DNA of 64,000 bases from the NCBI GenBank assembly GCA_963707975.1, contig OY970177.1:2418001-2482000 (forward strand), written 5' to 3'. A program made the translations under genes and the position numbers. Positions 14,752 through 23,111 of this stretch are shown in pieces. Positions within the stretch are counted from its first letter, which is position 1. Every line of letters starts with the position of its first letter. Source of the DNA: CAVVXX01 sp963707975. GTDB taxonomy: Bacteria; Pseudomonadota; Alphaproteobacteria; Micropepsales; Micropepsaceae. The notes beneath the pieces were generated by a model. That model did no database searches, was not told the DNA's origin, and was given only the letters and a program-made list of their open reading frames with translations.

Positions 14752-16296
14752 TGGTTTGCTGGTCGCATCATAGACTACGCGGTTGATGCCGCGGACTTCG
14801 TTGACGATGCGCGTGGCGACGTGGGCGAGGAAGGCGTGATCGAAGGGATAGGAATCCGCCGTCATGCCGTCGGTCGAGGTGACCGCGCGCAGCGCGCAGA
14901 CGTTTTCGTAAGTTCTGTCGTCGCCCATCACGCCCACGGTTTTCACGGGCAGCAGCACCGCAAAGGCCTGCCAGATTTTGTCGTAAAGCCCGGCCTTGCG
15001 GATTTCTTCCAGATAAATGCTGTCGGCTTTGCGAAGGATATCCAATTCCGGCTTGGTGATTTCGCCCAGCACGCGAATAGCGAGGCCCGGCCCCGGAAAC
15101 GGATGGCGGCCGACGAAACTTTCGGGCAGGCCGAGCTCGCGCCCCAGCGCGCGGACTTCGTCCTTGAACAGCTCGCGCAGCGGCTCGACCAGCTTCATCT
15201 TCATGCGTTCGGGCAAACCGCCGACATTGTGATGCGACTTGATGGTGGCCGATGGCCCGCCCAGTGCCGAGGTGCTTTCGATGACGTCGGGATAAAGCGT
15301 GCCCTGCGCCAGGAATTCGATCCTGTCGCCGATTTTCTTGGCTTCGGCATCGAACACATCAATGAAGGCCGCGCCGATGATTTTGCGCTTCTGCTCGGGA
15401 TCGCTGACGTGATGCAGGCGCTTCAAGAACAATTCGCCCGCGTCGGCATGAATGAGCGGAATGTTGTAAGCCCCCCGGAACAGCGAGACCACTTCCTCCG
15501 CCTCGCCCGCGCGCATCAGCCCCGTATCCACGAAAATGCAGGTGAGCTGGTCGCCGATGGCTTCGTGAATGAGCAGCGCCGCCACGGAAGAATCTACCCC
15601 GCCCGACAGCCCGCACACCACATGGCCCTTGCCCACCTGCTCGCGGATGCGGCGGATGGATTCGGCGCGGAACGCCTTCATGTTCCAGTCGGGCTTGATG
15701 CCGGCGATGTTCACGACGAAGTTGCGAATGAGATCGGCGCCGCGCGTCGTATGCACGACTTCGGGGTGGAACATGGTGCCGTAAAACTTGCGCTTCTCGT
15801 CGGCGATGACGGCGAAGGGTGCGTTGCCACTGACCGCTGTAACGGAAAAACCAGGTGGCAGCGCAGTGACGCGGTCGCCGTGGCTCATCCACACCTGATC
15901 GCTGTCGCCGGGCTTCCACACGCCGGAATACAAAGGTGAAGGTTGCTTGATTTCCAGCATGGCGCGGCCGAATTCGCGCGCGTGGCCGCCCTCGACGCGG
16001 CCGCCCAGCGTTTTCACCATCGCCTGCTGGCCGTAACAGATGCCGAGCACCGGCACGCCGAGCTCGAACAGGCTATTGGGCGCCTGCGGGGACCCCGCTT
16101 CGATCACACTGGCCGGCCCGCCGGAAAGAATGATGGCTTTGGGATGCGCCGCTTTGATCGCCGCTTCCGCCTTCGAGAACGGCACCACTTCGCAATAGAC
16201 GCCCGCTTCGCGCACGCGCCGCACGATCAGCTGCGTCACCTGCGAGCCGAAATCAATGACAAGAACAGGAACGGATTTATGAATGGGCATTTGCAC
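14728..16296 (-). CDS. guaA: GMP synthase (glutamine-hydrolysing)
   Basis: Converts XMP to GMP using glutamine. The intact 522-residue frame has the class I glutaminase domain (LGICYGQQAMVKTLGG with the nucleophile Cys, and a MFHPEVVHT His-Glu pair), the PP-loop ATP pyrophosphatase motif GLSGGVDSSVAA near residue 230 and the C-terminal dimerisation domain (KTVGVMGDDRTYENV ... KPPGTIEWE). An ATG two codons in is an equally good start. It is third in a guaB-rsmB-guaA run. Its 3' end borders the inserted DUF5343/HEPN cassette and still encodes the conserved C-terminus. Confidence 0.97.
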   Translation of the reverse strand: MQMPIHKSVPVLVIDFGSQVTQLIVRRVREAGVYCEVVPFSKAEAAIKAAHPKAIILSGGPASVIEAGSPQAPNSLFELGVPVLGICYGQQAMVKTLGGRVEGGHAREFGRAMLEIKQPSPLYSGVWKPGDSDQVWMSHGDRVTALPPGFSVTAVSGNAPFAVIADEKRKFYGTMFHPEVVHTTRGADLIRNFVVNIAGIKPDWNMKAFRAESIRRIREQVGKGHVVCGLSGGVDSSVAALLIHEAIGDQLTCIFVDTGLMRAGEAEEVVSLFRGAYNIPLIHADAGELFLKRLHHVSDPEQKRKIIGAAFIDVFDAEAKKIGDRIEFLAQGTLYPDVIESTSALGGPSATIKSHHNVGGLPERMKMKLVEPLRELFKDEVRALGRELGLPESFVGRHPFPGPGLAIRVLGEITKPELDILRKADSIYLEEIRKAGLYDKIWQAFAVLLPVKTVGVMGDDRTYENVCALRAVTSTDGMTADSYPFDHAFLAHVATRIVNEVRGINRVVYDATSKPPGTIEWE

Positions 16297-16300
16297 GACG

Positions 16301-17593
16301 CTAGTGGCCTCCCTTTTTCAAGTCCATGCGGTTTTCCATCACGCACACAAAGAATCCGTCGGTGCCGGTGCATCGCGGGCTGGCGTGAAAATACTTACCC
16401 ATGCCGGGTGGCGGTTCTGTTTGCACCGCTTCGCGCCACACGGAAGCCGCATCCACAATGGCGAAGTCCGGCGCTGATTTCAGAAAGGCTTCGATTCGGT
16501 CCTCGTTTTCAACCGGCAGGATGGAACACGTCGCATAGACCAGGCGTCCGCCCGGTTTGGTGTGCCGCGCACCGTCGGCGATGAGCCAATCCTGCAGCTT
16601 TGCGAGGCCATTCAGTTTTTCTTGCGTCAGCCGCCATTTCAGCTCCGGACTGCGCCGCCAGGTGCCAGAGCCGCTGCACGGCGCATCGACCAGCACCACA
16701 TCAAACTTGCCGTTGCCCCACAGCGGCCCGCCTCGCTTCTCGGCGATGGTGATGATAGTGGCGCCCGCGCGTTGCGTACGCTCGCGCAACGGCTTCAGCC
16801 GCTGAGCTGTATCGTCGAAAGCAAGAACCTCGCCCTGGTTCTGCATCGCCGCCGCCAGCGCCAGGGATTTTCCTCCTGCACCCGCCGCCAGGTCGAGCGC
16901 GCGTTGGCCGGGCTTGGCGGCGCATAGCACGGCCGCGATTTGCGAAGCCTCGTCCTGAAACTCGAACGTGCCTTGTTCGAACAGGACCGAACGCTGTAAC
17001 GCGCTCAGGCCCTCGGCGGAAGGCACACGAATGCCCTCCGGCGCATAAGGCGCGGGCTCGGCCTTGAACCCCAGCGAATGCAGCGCGTTGATCACTTCAT
17101 TTCGACTGGCTTTGAGGGTGTTGACGCGCATGTACACGGGCGCGCGCGCCGCCATCGCCTGCATTTCAGCCAGCAGATCGTCGCCGAAGGCGCGGTTCAG
17201 TTCCGGCTCCAGCCATGCAGGATATTCGCCTTGCACATGCAACGGCGGGTTGGCTGGCGGGCGCGCGATTGACGCGCGTTCTTCGCCAGTCAGCGGCGCT
17301 GGCGCATAAGGCCCATCTCCAAACAGTGCGGCGATTTCTTCCGCCGTTTTCCCTTCCGCAAGCAGACTGGCGATCACAAGAGAGCGTGGGCTTTCGTTGT
17401 CCAGCAACCAGGCGAAGGAGGCGCGATGACGAAAGACGGAATAAACGCGCTCCGCTATCGCCGCGCGGTCCTTCGAGCCCGCATAACGCCGCGCGCGGAA
17501 CCAGTCGCGCAAAAAACGATCCGCCGGAAGCGCGGTCGCTTCAAGTTCGTTGAGGATTTCGATGGCGGCTTGTATGCGCGCGGCCGCGCGCAC
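16301..17593 (-). CDS. rsmB: RsmB/NOP2-family RNA cytosine methyltransferase
   Basis: SAM-dependent 5-methylcytosine RNA methyltransferase, probably acting on 16S rRNA. The 430-residue frame starts at a GTG directly after the guaB stop (TAA-GTG). It has the N-terminal NusB-like RNA-binding part (AAIEILNELEATALPADRFL), a FAD/SAM motif (ALDLAAGAGGKSLALAAAMQ), the PCSGSGTWRRSPELKWR motif and the TCSILPVENE motif; these hold the two cysteines of the family. The position between guaB and guaA indicates co-transcription with GMP synthesis. RsmB rather than another NOP2 family member is inferred from length. Confidence 0.88.
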   Translation of the reverse strand: MRAAARIQAAIEILNELEATALPADRFLRDWFRARRYAGSKDRAAIAERVYSVFRHRASFAWLLDNESPRSLVIASLLAEGKTAEEIAALFGDGPYAPAPLTGEERASIARPPANPPLHVQGEYPAWLEPELNRAFGDDLLAEMQAMAARAPVYMRVNTLKASRNEVINALHSLGFKAEPAPYAPEGIRVPSAEGLSALQRSVLFEQGTFEFQDEASQIAAVLCAAKPGQRALDLAAGAGGKSLALAAAMQNQGEVLAFDDTAQRLKPLRERTQRAGATIITIAEKRGGPLWGNGKFDVVLVDAPCSGSGTWRRSPELKWRLTQEKLNGLAKLQDWLIADGARHTKPGGRLVYATCSILPVENEDRIEAFLKSAPDFAIVDAASVWREAVQTEPPPGMGKYFHASPRCTGTDGFFVCVMENRMDLKKGGH

Positions 17594-19078
17594 TTATTGC
17601 GAGCCCGGATAGTTGGGGCTTTCGCGCGTCACCGTCACGCCGTGCACGTGGCTTTCGCGGATGCCGGCATTGGTGATGCGCACGAACTTCGCGCGCTTGT
17701 GCAGCTCGGCGATTGTCGCGCAACCCGTATAACCCATCGCCGCGCGCAAGCCACCGACGATCTGATGCACGACGCTGGCGGCGGGGCCCTTGTACGGCAC
17801 CTGCCCCTCGATGCCTTCGGGCACCAGCTTCAGCGTGTCTTTCACTTCGGCCTGGAAGTAACGGTCTGCGCTCCCGCGCGCCATCGCGCCCAGGCTCCCC
17901 ATGCCGCGATAGCCTTTGTAGGAACGGCCCTGATAGAGAAACACCTCTCCCGGGCTTTCGTCTGTGCCGGCGAGCAACGAACCCAGCATGCCGACATCGG
18001 CGCCGGCCGCAATCGCCTTCGCCAGATCGCCGGAATAACGGATGCCGCCATCGGCGATCACCGGCACGTCGTTTTTGTGCGCGATTTCGGCTGCGTCCAT
18101 CACGGCGGTCAATTGCGGCACGCCGACCCCCGCCACAATGCGCGTGGTGCAGATGGAGCCCGGCCCGATGCCAACCTTGATCGCGTCGGCGCCCGCGTCG
18201 ATCAGCGCCTTGGCACCGTCGGCGGTGGCGACGTTGCCCGCCACCACTTGCGCGCTGTTGGAGTGGCGCTTGATGCGGGCCACCGTATCAATGACACGCT
18301 TGGAATGGCCATGCGCGGTATCCACCACGATGACATCGCATTCCGCCTGCAGCAGCAATTGGGCGCGCACGAAACCATCCTCGCCCACGCTGGTGGCGGC
18401 GGCCACGCGCAGGCGGCCGCGCTCGTCCTTGCAGGCGTTGGGATAGTTCTGCGCCTTCTCGATGTCCTTCACCGTGATCAGGCCGACGCAGCGATAGGCT
18501 TCGTCCACCACCAGCAGTTTTTCGATGCGGTGCTGGTGCAGCAGGCGCTTGGCCTCTTCCATCGGCACGTTCTCGCGCACGGTGATGAGTTTTTCCTTGG
18601 TCATCAGCTCGCGCACTTTCTGGCGCGGATCGGTGGCGAAGCGCACGTCGCGGTTGGTGAGAATACCGACGAGTTTTCCAGGCCCCTTGCCGTTGCCCTC
18701 CACCACCGGAATTCCGGAAATGTGATGGCGCTCCATCACTTCGTGCGCATCGGCCAGCGTGGCGTTCGGACCGATGGTCACCGGGTTCACCACCATGCCG
18801 CTTTCGAATTTCTTCACGCGGCGGACGTGTTCGGCCTGTTCGGCCGGTTCCAGATTGCGATGAATGACACCGATACCGCCCGCCTGTGCCATGACGATTG
18901 CCAAGCCAGCCTCGGTGACCGTGTCCATGGCGGCGGAGATGACGGGGATGCCAAGTTCTATGCGGCGCGTGAGGCGCGTGCGCGTGTCGGCTTGGCCAGG
19001 CAGGATTTCGGAAGCCGCAGGCACCAGAAGCACGTCATCGAACGTGAGCGCTTCTCTGATGGCCGTATGGTGCTCCAT
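17594..19078 (-). CDS. guaB: Inosine-5'-monophosphate dehydrogenase
   Basis: NAD-dependent oxidation of IMP to XMP, the step before GuaA. The intact 494-residue TIM-barrel enzyme has two CBS domains inserted at about residues 95-210 (TLADAHEVMERHHISGIPVV, MTKEKLITVRENVPMEEAKR), the catalytic-cysteine loop GIGPGSICTTRIVAG, ADGGIRYSGDLAKAIAAGA for phosphate binding, and the mobile flap (YKGYRGMGSLGAM). It opens the guaB-rsmB-guaA operon. The complementary strand carries a 554-codon open frame, a GC-bias shadow. Confidence 0.97.
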   Translation of the reverse strand: MEHHTAIREALTFDDVLLVPAASEILPGQADTRTRLTRRIELGIPVISAAMDTVTEAGLAIVMAQAGGIGVIHRNLEPAEQAEHVRRVKKFESGMVVNPVTIGPNATLADAHEVMERHHISGIPVVEGNGKGPGKLVGILTNRDVRFATDPRQKVRELMTKEKLITVRENVPMEEAKRLLHQHRIEKLLVVDEAYRCVGLITVKDIEKAQNYPNACKDERGRLRVAAATSVGEDGFVRAQLLLQAECDVIVVDTAHGHSKRVIDTVARIKRHSNSAQVVAGNVATADGAKALIDAGADAIKVGIGPGSICTTRIVAGVGVPQLTAVMDAAEIAHKNDVPVIADGGIRYSGDLAKAIAAGADVGMLGSLLAGTDESPGEVFLYQGRSYKGYRGMGSLGAMARGSADRYFQAEVKDTLKLVPEGIEGQVPYKGPAASVVHQIVGGLRAAMGYTGCATIAELHKRAKFVRITNAGIRESHVHGVTVTRESPNYPGSQ

Positions 19079-19144
19079 GGCGGCGTTTAGCAGAGGCTTT
19101 AGGCGCGTGCAAGAGCGAAGCCCGGCGTGATTCTGAAGACTTGG

Positions 19145-20929
19145 TTACTCCATGTCTGGGTATGGCCCCTTGCCGCCATCGGCGATGAATTTGTCGATGC
19201 GCGCGGTTAGCACGGGCAGAGGCACCGAGCCCATTTCCAGAACCGTATCGTGGAAGGCGCGGAGATTGAATTTGGCACCGAGTGCCGCTTCGGCCTTTTC
19301 CCGCGCCTTCCGGATTGCAATTTCGCCAAGGTAATAGGACAGCGCCTGCCCCGGCCAGGCGATGTAGCGGTCCACTTCGGTTTCGATTTCGTGGTCAGGA
19401 AGTGCTGTGTAATCGTGCAGGTATTGAATGGCCTGCTCGCGCGTCCAACCTTGGGAGTGCAGGCCGGTATCGACTACAAGGCGCGCCGCGCGCCAGATTT
19501 GCCAGCCCAGCATGCCGAACTGGTCGTAAGGCGTGTGGTACATGCCCATTTCCTGCCCAAGCCATTCGCAATAGAGCGCCCAACCTTCGCCATAGGCCGA
19601 AATGTAAACCTTCCGGCGGAATTCGGGCTGGTCCTTGTGCTCGGCGGCGAGGGGAATCTGGAAGGCATGGCCTGGCGCGGATTCATGCAGTGTCATCGCC
19701 GCCAGATTGTAAAGCGGGCGATGCGGCAGGTCGTAGGTGTTGACGAGATAAAGGCCCGGCCCGCCGCGGCCCGAAGTGTAGAACGGCGCGAGATCGTCCG
19801 GCACCGGCTTGATGGCGAATCGCGCGCGCGGCAGATAGCCGAAATAGGTCGAGGCCTTGCCGTCGAATTCCTTGGCGATCCAGGCCGCGTCCTTGAGCAG
19901 CTCATCGGGCGTCTTGGTGTAGAATTTCGGATCGGTGCGCAGATAATGCAGAAAGGCCGGAAAGTCGCCGGTGAAGCCAGTCTGGCGCATCACATCGATC
20001 ATCTGCTGATGCAGCTTGGCCACTTCATCCACGCCTAGCTGGTGGATTTCAGCGGGGTCCATATCAAGCGTGGTGAATTCGATGATCTTCGCGCGGTAAA
20101 AGGCCTTGCCGTCAGGCAGATCGTAAGCAGCGATAGTTTTGCGCGCGCCCGGCACATATTCCTCGCGCATGAATTTCAGCAGCTCGACATAAGCGGGCTG
20201 CACGACATCGCGGATGGTTTCCACCGCTTGCGCGCGCAGGGCGGCCTGCTGGTCTGGCGCGATGCCCGGCATATCCTTGAACGGCGTGTAAAACAGATTG
20301 TCTTCCGGCTTGGCGTCAGTCACCGCCGTGATCGAGGCATCGCGGCCCGTGAGCGTCACCTGCGGCGGCGTGAAGCCGCGTGCGAGGCCCGCTCGCATCT
20401 CGTCCATCTGCTCGTGGAAATAGCGCGGGATGTCGTGCATCTGCACGACCCAGTTCTGATAATCCTTTAGCGTGCGAAACGGCCTGCGCGCCGTGTAGCC
20501 CAGATCGGTCCAGAACGCGGAATCCGAATTGGCGGGCATTTCGTAATCGCGGAACTGCTGATCGGAAATCAGCGCGGCGATCTGCGGCTTGTAGACGTCG
20601 TAATTGACCTGGTTGCCGAGCGAAAGCCCGCTGCGTGGGATTGCGTCGAGTTCTTTCATTACCTCCTGCCAATACTGCAGGCGCATCTCCTGCGTGGGCG
20701 CATCCATTTTGGGCAGGAAATCGGCTATGGGTTTCTGGCTGTCTTCCTGATCGGGGAACTGCGCCTCGCGCCAGGCCCACTCCCGCGAATAGAGGGCCTT
20801 GAAGCGCGCATCCGCATTGCCGTGCGAAGCATGGTGCGAGGCCGCTTTGTGCGCTGCAGCCTGTGCCGGCGCGCCCGCCACCACGGCTAAAACGATGACA
20901 GTGGCCAAACCGCCGATATATGCGTGCAT
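19145..20929 (-). CDS. Secreted DUF885 family metallopeptidase-like protein
   Basis: A 594-residue protein with a signal peptide (IGGLATVIVLAVVAGAPAQA, cleavage near residue 25), hence exported. The zinc-binding type motif HESAPGH (HExxPGH) is near residue 415 and AYGEGWALYCEWLG follows about 35 residues later, giving the likely third ligand. DUF885 proteins are relatives of the M32/M3 gluzincin fold and are predicted peptidases. It is monocistronic between guaB and rlmE, with short gaps on each side. The substrate is unknown. Confidence 0.85.
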   Translation of the reverse strand: MHAYIGGLATVIVLAVVAGAPAQAAAHKAASHHASHGNADARFKALYSREWAWREAQFPDQEDSQKPIADFLPKMDAPTQEMRLQYWQEVMKELDAIPRSGLSLGNQVNYDVYKPQIAALISDQQFRDYEMPANSDSAFWTDLGYTARRPFRTLKDYQNWVVQMHDIPRYFHEQMDEMRAGLARGFTPPQVTLTGRDASITAVTDAKPEDNLFYTPFKDMPGIAPDQQAALRAQAVETIRDVVQPAYVELLKFMREEYVPGARKTIAAYDLPDGKAFYRAKIIEFTTLDMDPAEIHQLGVDEVAKLHQQMIDVMRQTGFTGDFPAFLHYLRTDPKFYTKTPDELLKDAAWIAKEFDGKASTYFGYLPRARFAIKPVPDDLAPFYTSGRGGPGLYLVNTYDLPHRPLYNLAAMTLHESAPGHAFQIPLAAEHKDQPEFRRKVYISAYGEGWALYCEWLGQEMGMYHTPYDQFGMLGWQIWRAARLVVDTGLHSQGWTREQAIQYLHDYTALPDHEIETEVDRYIAWPGQALSYYLGEIAIRKAREKAEAALGAKFNLRAFHDTVLEMGSVPLPVLTARIDKFIADGGKGPYPDME

Positions 20930-20942
20930 GTCGTTCCCTCCA

Positions 20943-21626
20943 TTACCCTGCCCTCTGTCCCTTATATCCCAATGCCACCAGATAAAGCTCCACCGATTCG
21001 GCGCGCGAGGCGGGCGGTTTCACATGTTTCACCTCGCGGAAACTTTGCTTGACGCGTTCGAGCAGGTCTTTCGTCGCCCCGCCCTGGAACACCTTGCCGA
21101 CGAACGCGCCGCCGGGTTTCAGCACGTCTTCCGCCACATCGAGTGCCGCTTCGAATAAAGCCAACGTGCGCAAATGATCGGTGGCACGGTGTCCGGTGGT
21201 GGGCGCGGCCATGTCGGAGAGCACCACATGGGCCGGGCCGCCGAGTGCTGCTTTCAATCGCGCGGGCGTATCGGCGTCGGTGAGATCGGCCTTGAAAATT
21301 TCCACACCGGCAATCGGCTCCATCTCGAGAATGTCGGCGGCGACAATACGGCCTGAAGCGCCCACGCGGCTCAACGCCACCTGGCTCCAGCCGCCGGGGG
21401 TCGCACCCAGATCGAGCACACGCGCGCCACGCCGCAAAAAATGAAACTTGTCGTCCAGCTCGATCAGTTTGAATGCAGCGCGGCTGCGATAGCCCTTCGC
21501 TTTCGCATGGGCGACATAGGGATCGTTAAGCTGGCGCTCGAGCCAGTGCGTGGACGACGCCTTACGCCCCTTGGCGGTTTTGACCCGAACGCGCGGGCCA
21601 CGCGCTGTTTTCACCGGCTTTTTCAT
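20943..21626 (-). CDS. rlmE: 23S rRNA 2'-O-ribose methyltransferase RlmE (FtsJ/RrmJ)
   Basis: Methylates U2552 of 23S rRNA during late large-subunit assembly. The protein is about 227 residues from the ATG at 21626, with a basic N-terminal extension (KKPVKTARGPRVRVKTAKGR). The K-D-K-E tetrad of the FtsJ family is visible: lysine in RSRAAFKL, aspartate in VLSDMAAPTTGH, lysine in GAFVGKVFQGG and glutamate in RAESVELYLVA. The SAM motif is VLDLGATPGGWSQVA. It stands alone, divergent from the small membrane gene at 21707. Confidence 0.93.
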   Translation of the reverse strand: MKKPVKTARGPRVRVKTAKGRKASSTHWLERQLNDPYVAHAKAKGYRSRAAFKLIELDDKFHFLRRGARVLDLGATPGGWSQVALSRVGASGRIVAADILEMEPIAGVEIFKADLTDADTPARLKAALGGPAHVVLSDMAAPTTGHRATDHLRTLALFEAALDVAEDVLKPGGAFVGKVFQGGATKDLLERVKQSFREVKHVKPPASRAESVELYLVALGYKGQRAG

Positions 21627-21706
21627 GGACCCATGCTTAGCGGCCTTTGCCTGGAATGCCAGCCCCGGCATTTTCCGCTAACATGCCGGCAACAGAGGAG
21701 GAGCGC

Positions 21707-21895
21707 ATGAGCAGACCTTTCTCAATGGTCGCAGGGGGTATTCTACTTGTTGTCGCGGTAGCGCACGCCGTGAGGATTTATGAGGCCTGGCCCATCTCCA
21801 TCGGCAGCGCCGACATTCCCATGTGGGTGAGCGCGGTGGCGCTTGTCATCACGGCTGTGATCGGCTTTTTCACCCTGCGTGAAGCGCGGAAATAA
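21707..21895 (+). CDS. Small two-helix membrane protein
   Basis: A 62-residue protein with a good ribosome site (GAGGAGG) before the ATG at 21707. Two hydrophobic helices (about 6-23 and 40-57) are joined by a short polar loop with a tryptophan, and it ends TLREARK. The pattern resembles conserved short inner-membrane proteins of alphaproteobacteria. No function can be assigned. It lies between rlmE, transcribed the other way, and tRNA-Gln. Confidence 0.65.
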   Translation: MSRPFSMVAGGILLVVAVAHAVRIYEAWPISIGSADIPMWVSAVALVITAVIGFFTLREARK

Positions 21896-21945
21896 GCCTC
21901 TTGCCGGTGGACCGCCTGCGCGCTACCTGACAGCTACGGCCCTGT

Positions 21946-22019
21946 TGGGGGATCGTCTAATGGTAGGACTGCAGACTCTGACTCTGCCTGTCTAGGTTCG
22001 AATCCTAGTCCCCCAACCA
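21946..22019 (+). tRNA. tRNA-Gln (CTG anticodon)
   Basis: Full cloverleaf with a seven-base acceptor stem (TGGGGGA with TCCCCCA) and an anticodon stem GCAGA/TCTGC closing the loop CTCTGAC, so the anticodon is CTG for CAG codons. The T-loop GGTTCGAATCC is standard. The discriminator A is followed by an encoded CCA. Confidence 0.95.
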
Positions 22020-22040
22020 GTTTTATCCGGGCCAATATGA

Positions 22041-22790
22041 ATGCAATCATCAGCACACGGCGGTGCAGAAATTCTTGATAAGACCGCGTCCTTCATACGC
22101 ACGGCCCTGAAGCCCGCGAATTTCGCCTGTCTTACGCTGGGATGCGTCATCGCGGCGGTCCTTCCGTTCGATCGCGGGTTCATTTTCCTCACAGGTGGTT
22201 ATTGGTATGCGCGGGTCGCGCTCCTGGCTGTCTTCGCGTTGGTAGGGATCGCGCTCGCGCCGCGGTTGGGAACGGGCGTCGCCATGCATGATTTGCGACA
22301 TCCTATTGTCACGACAATCCTGATTGCGATTGGTGTCGCAATCGTACTGACATTCGTGGACGTGGAATTGTTCCGCCAGGTTCTGCCGGCAGATTATGCG
22401 GACAGCATACAACGCACCAGCACCGTAGACCGGCTGGTCCACTATATGCTCAGGGCCTTTAACGAAGGGATCATGTACAGGCTTTTCCTGGGCACCGTGC
22501 TTGCGTGTCTGCTGGGCCTATTCTGGCGCAGCGCGGAAGGACGCCCCTCTGGCGCCGCCATCATGATTGCCATGGTGCTGGCGCAAACAATCAATACCAC
22601 CTTGAATTTGTGGCTGGTTCCGCACACGCCGCTGACATTGATGATGATCACGTATGGCGCGGTGCGGAGCATAATTCCGGGCGCGTTATGGGGCTATTTG
22701 TATTGGCGATATGGGCTGTTTACGAACGATGCCGCGCAGATGGGAACGCATTTGTTCTTTCAGCCATTACTCACATTTTGGTTTAGATAG
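22041..22790 (+). CDS. Polytopic membrane protein, CPBP-like
   Basis: A 249-residue protein with about six hydrophobic helices (first ACLTLGCVIAAVLPFDRG, last near the C-terminus). The segment AFNEGIMYRLFLG recalls the EExxxR motif of CPBP/Abi intramembrane proteases, but the second glutamate is a glycine. A later GTHLFF histidine could be the second motif. It is therefore either a divergent, possibly inactive, CPBP protein or an unrelated membrane protein. It begins 21 bases after tRNA-Gln and is less GC-rich than the housekeeping genes. Confidence 0.55.
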   Translation: MQSSAHGGAEILDKTASFIRTALKPANFACLTLGCVIAAVLPFDRGFIFLTGGYWYARVALLAVFALVGIALAPRLGTGVAMHDLRHPIVTTILIAIGVAIVLTFVDVELFRQVLPADYADSIQRTSTVDRLVHYMLRAFNEGIMYRLFLGTVLACLLGLFWRSAEGRPSGAAIMIAMVLAQTINTTLNLWLVPHTPLTLMMITYGAVRSIIPGALWGYLYWRYGLFTNDAAQMGTHLFFQPLLTFWFR

Positions 22791-22931
22791 CCGATATAGC
22801 CCGGAGAAATTTGCATTGATTGCCCCGGTAAAATGGGGTTCGACGCCATCTTCTACGTCTTTGTTATCTGCACCTTCTTGCACGTGCCGAATCGCGATAT
22901 TTTGCCATTTGTTGAGCTTCGAATGTCTCAT
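22767..22931 (-). CDS. Possible 54-residue small protein
   Basis: An open frame in an otherwise gene-free gap, with a strong ribosome site (AAGGAG seven bases before the ATG at 22931). The product is polar, beginning MRHSKLNKWQNIAIRHVQEG and ending YRLSKPKCE, with no helix or known motif that I recognise. Its end overlaps the CPBP-like gene antisense by 24 bases. The rest of the gap up to 23111 shows no further signal apart from the ribosome site of the next gene. It could be a chance frame. Confidence 0.3.
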   Translation of the reverse strand: MRHSKLNKWQNIAIRHVQEGADNKDVEDGVEPHFTGAINANFSGLYRLSKPKCE

Positions 22932-23111
22932 CTGCCGGCTCCTTCGAGCGACGGGCTCTATTCAAATTTTGAGGAGGATTAGGGGTCGTGTCACGAGCGC
23001 TCGCTTCGTGGCAGATATCAGAGGCTGATCCTGGCTAACCACAATTGATGAATGCGAGTCCGGATCGTGATTGTTGACGAAAGAACAAGTTCTGCGAGGG
23101 GGAATGCAAAT

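Noticed and set aside
17426..19090. 554-codon open frame opposite guaB
   Set aside because: Complementary-strand shadow of a real GC-rich gene; no family pattern and guaB is certain.
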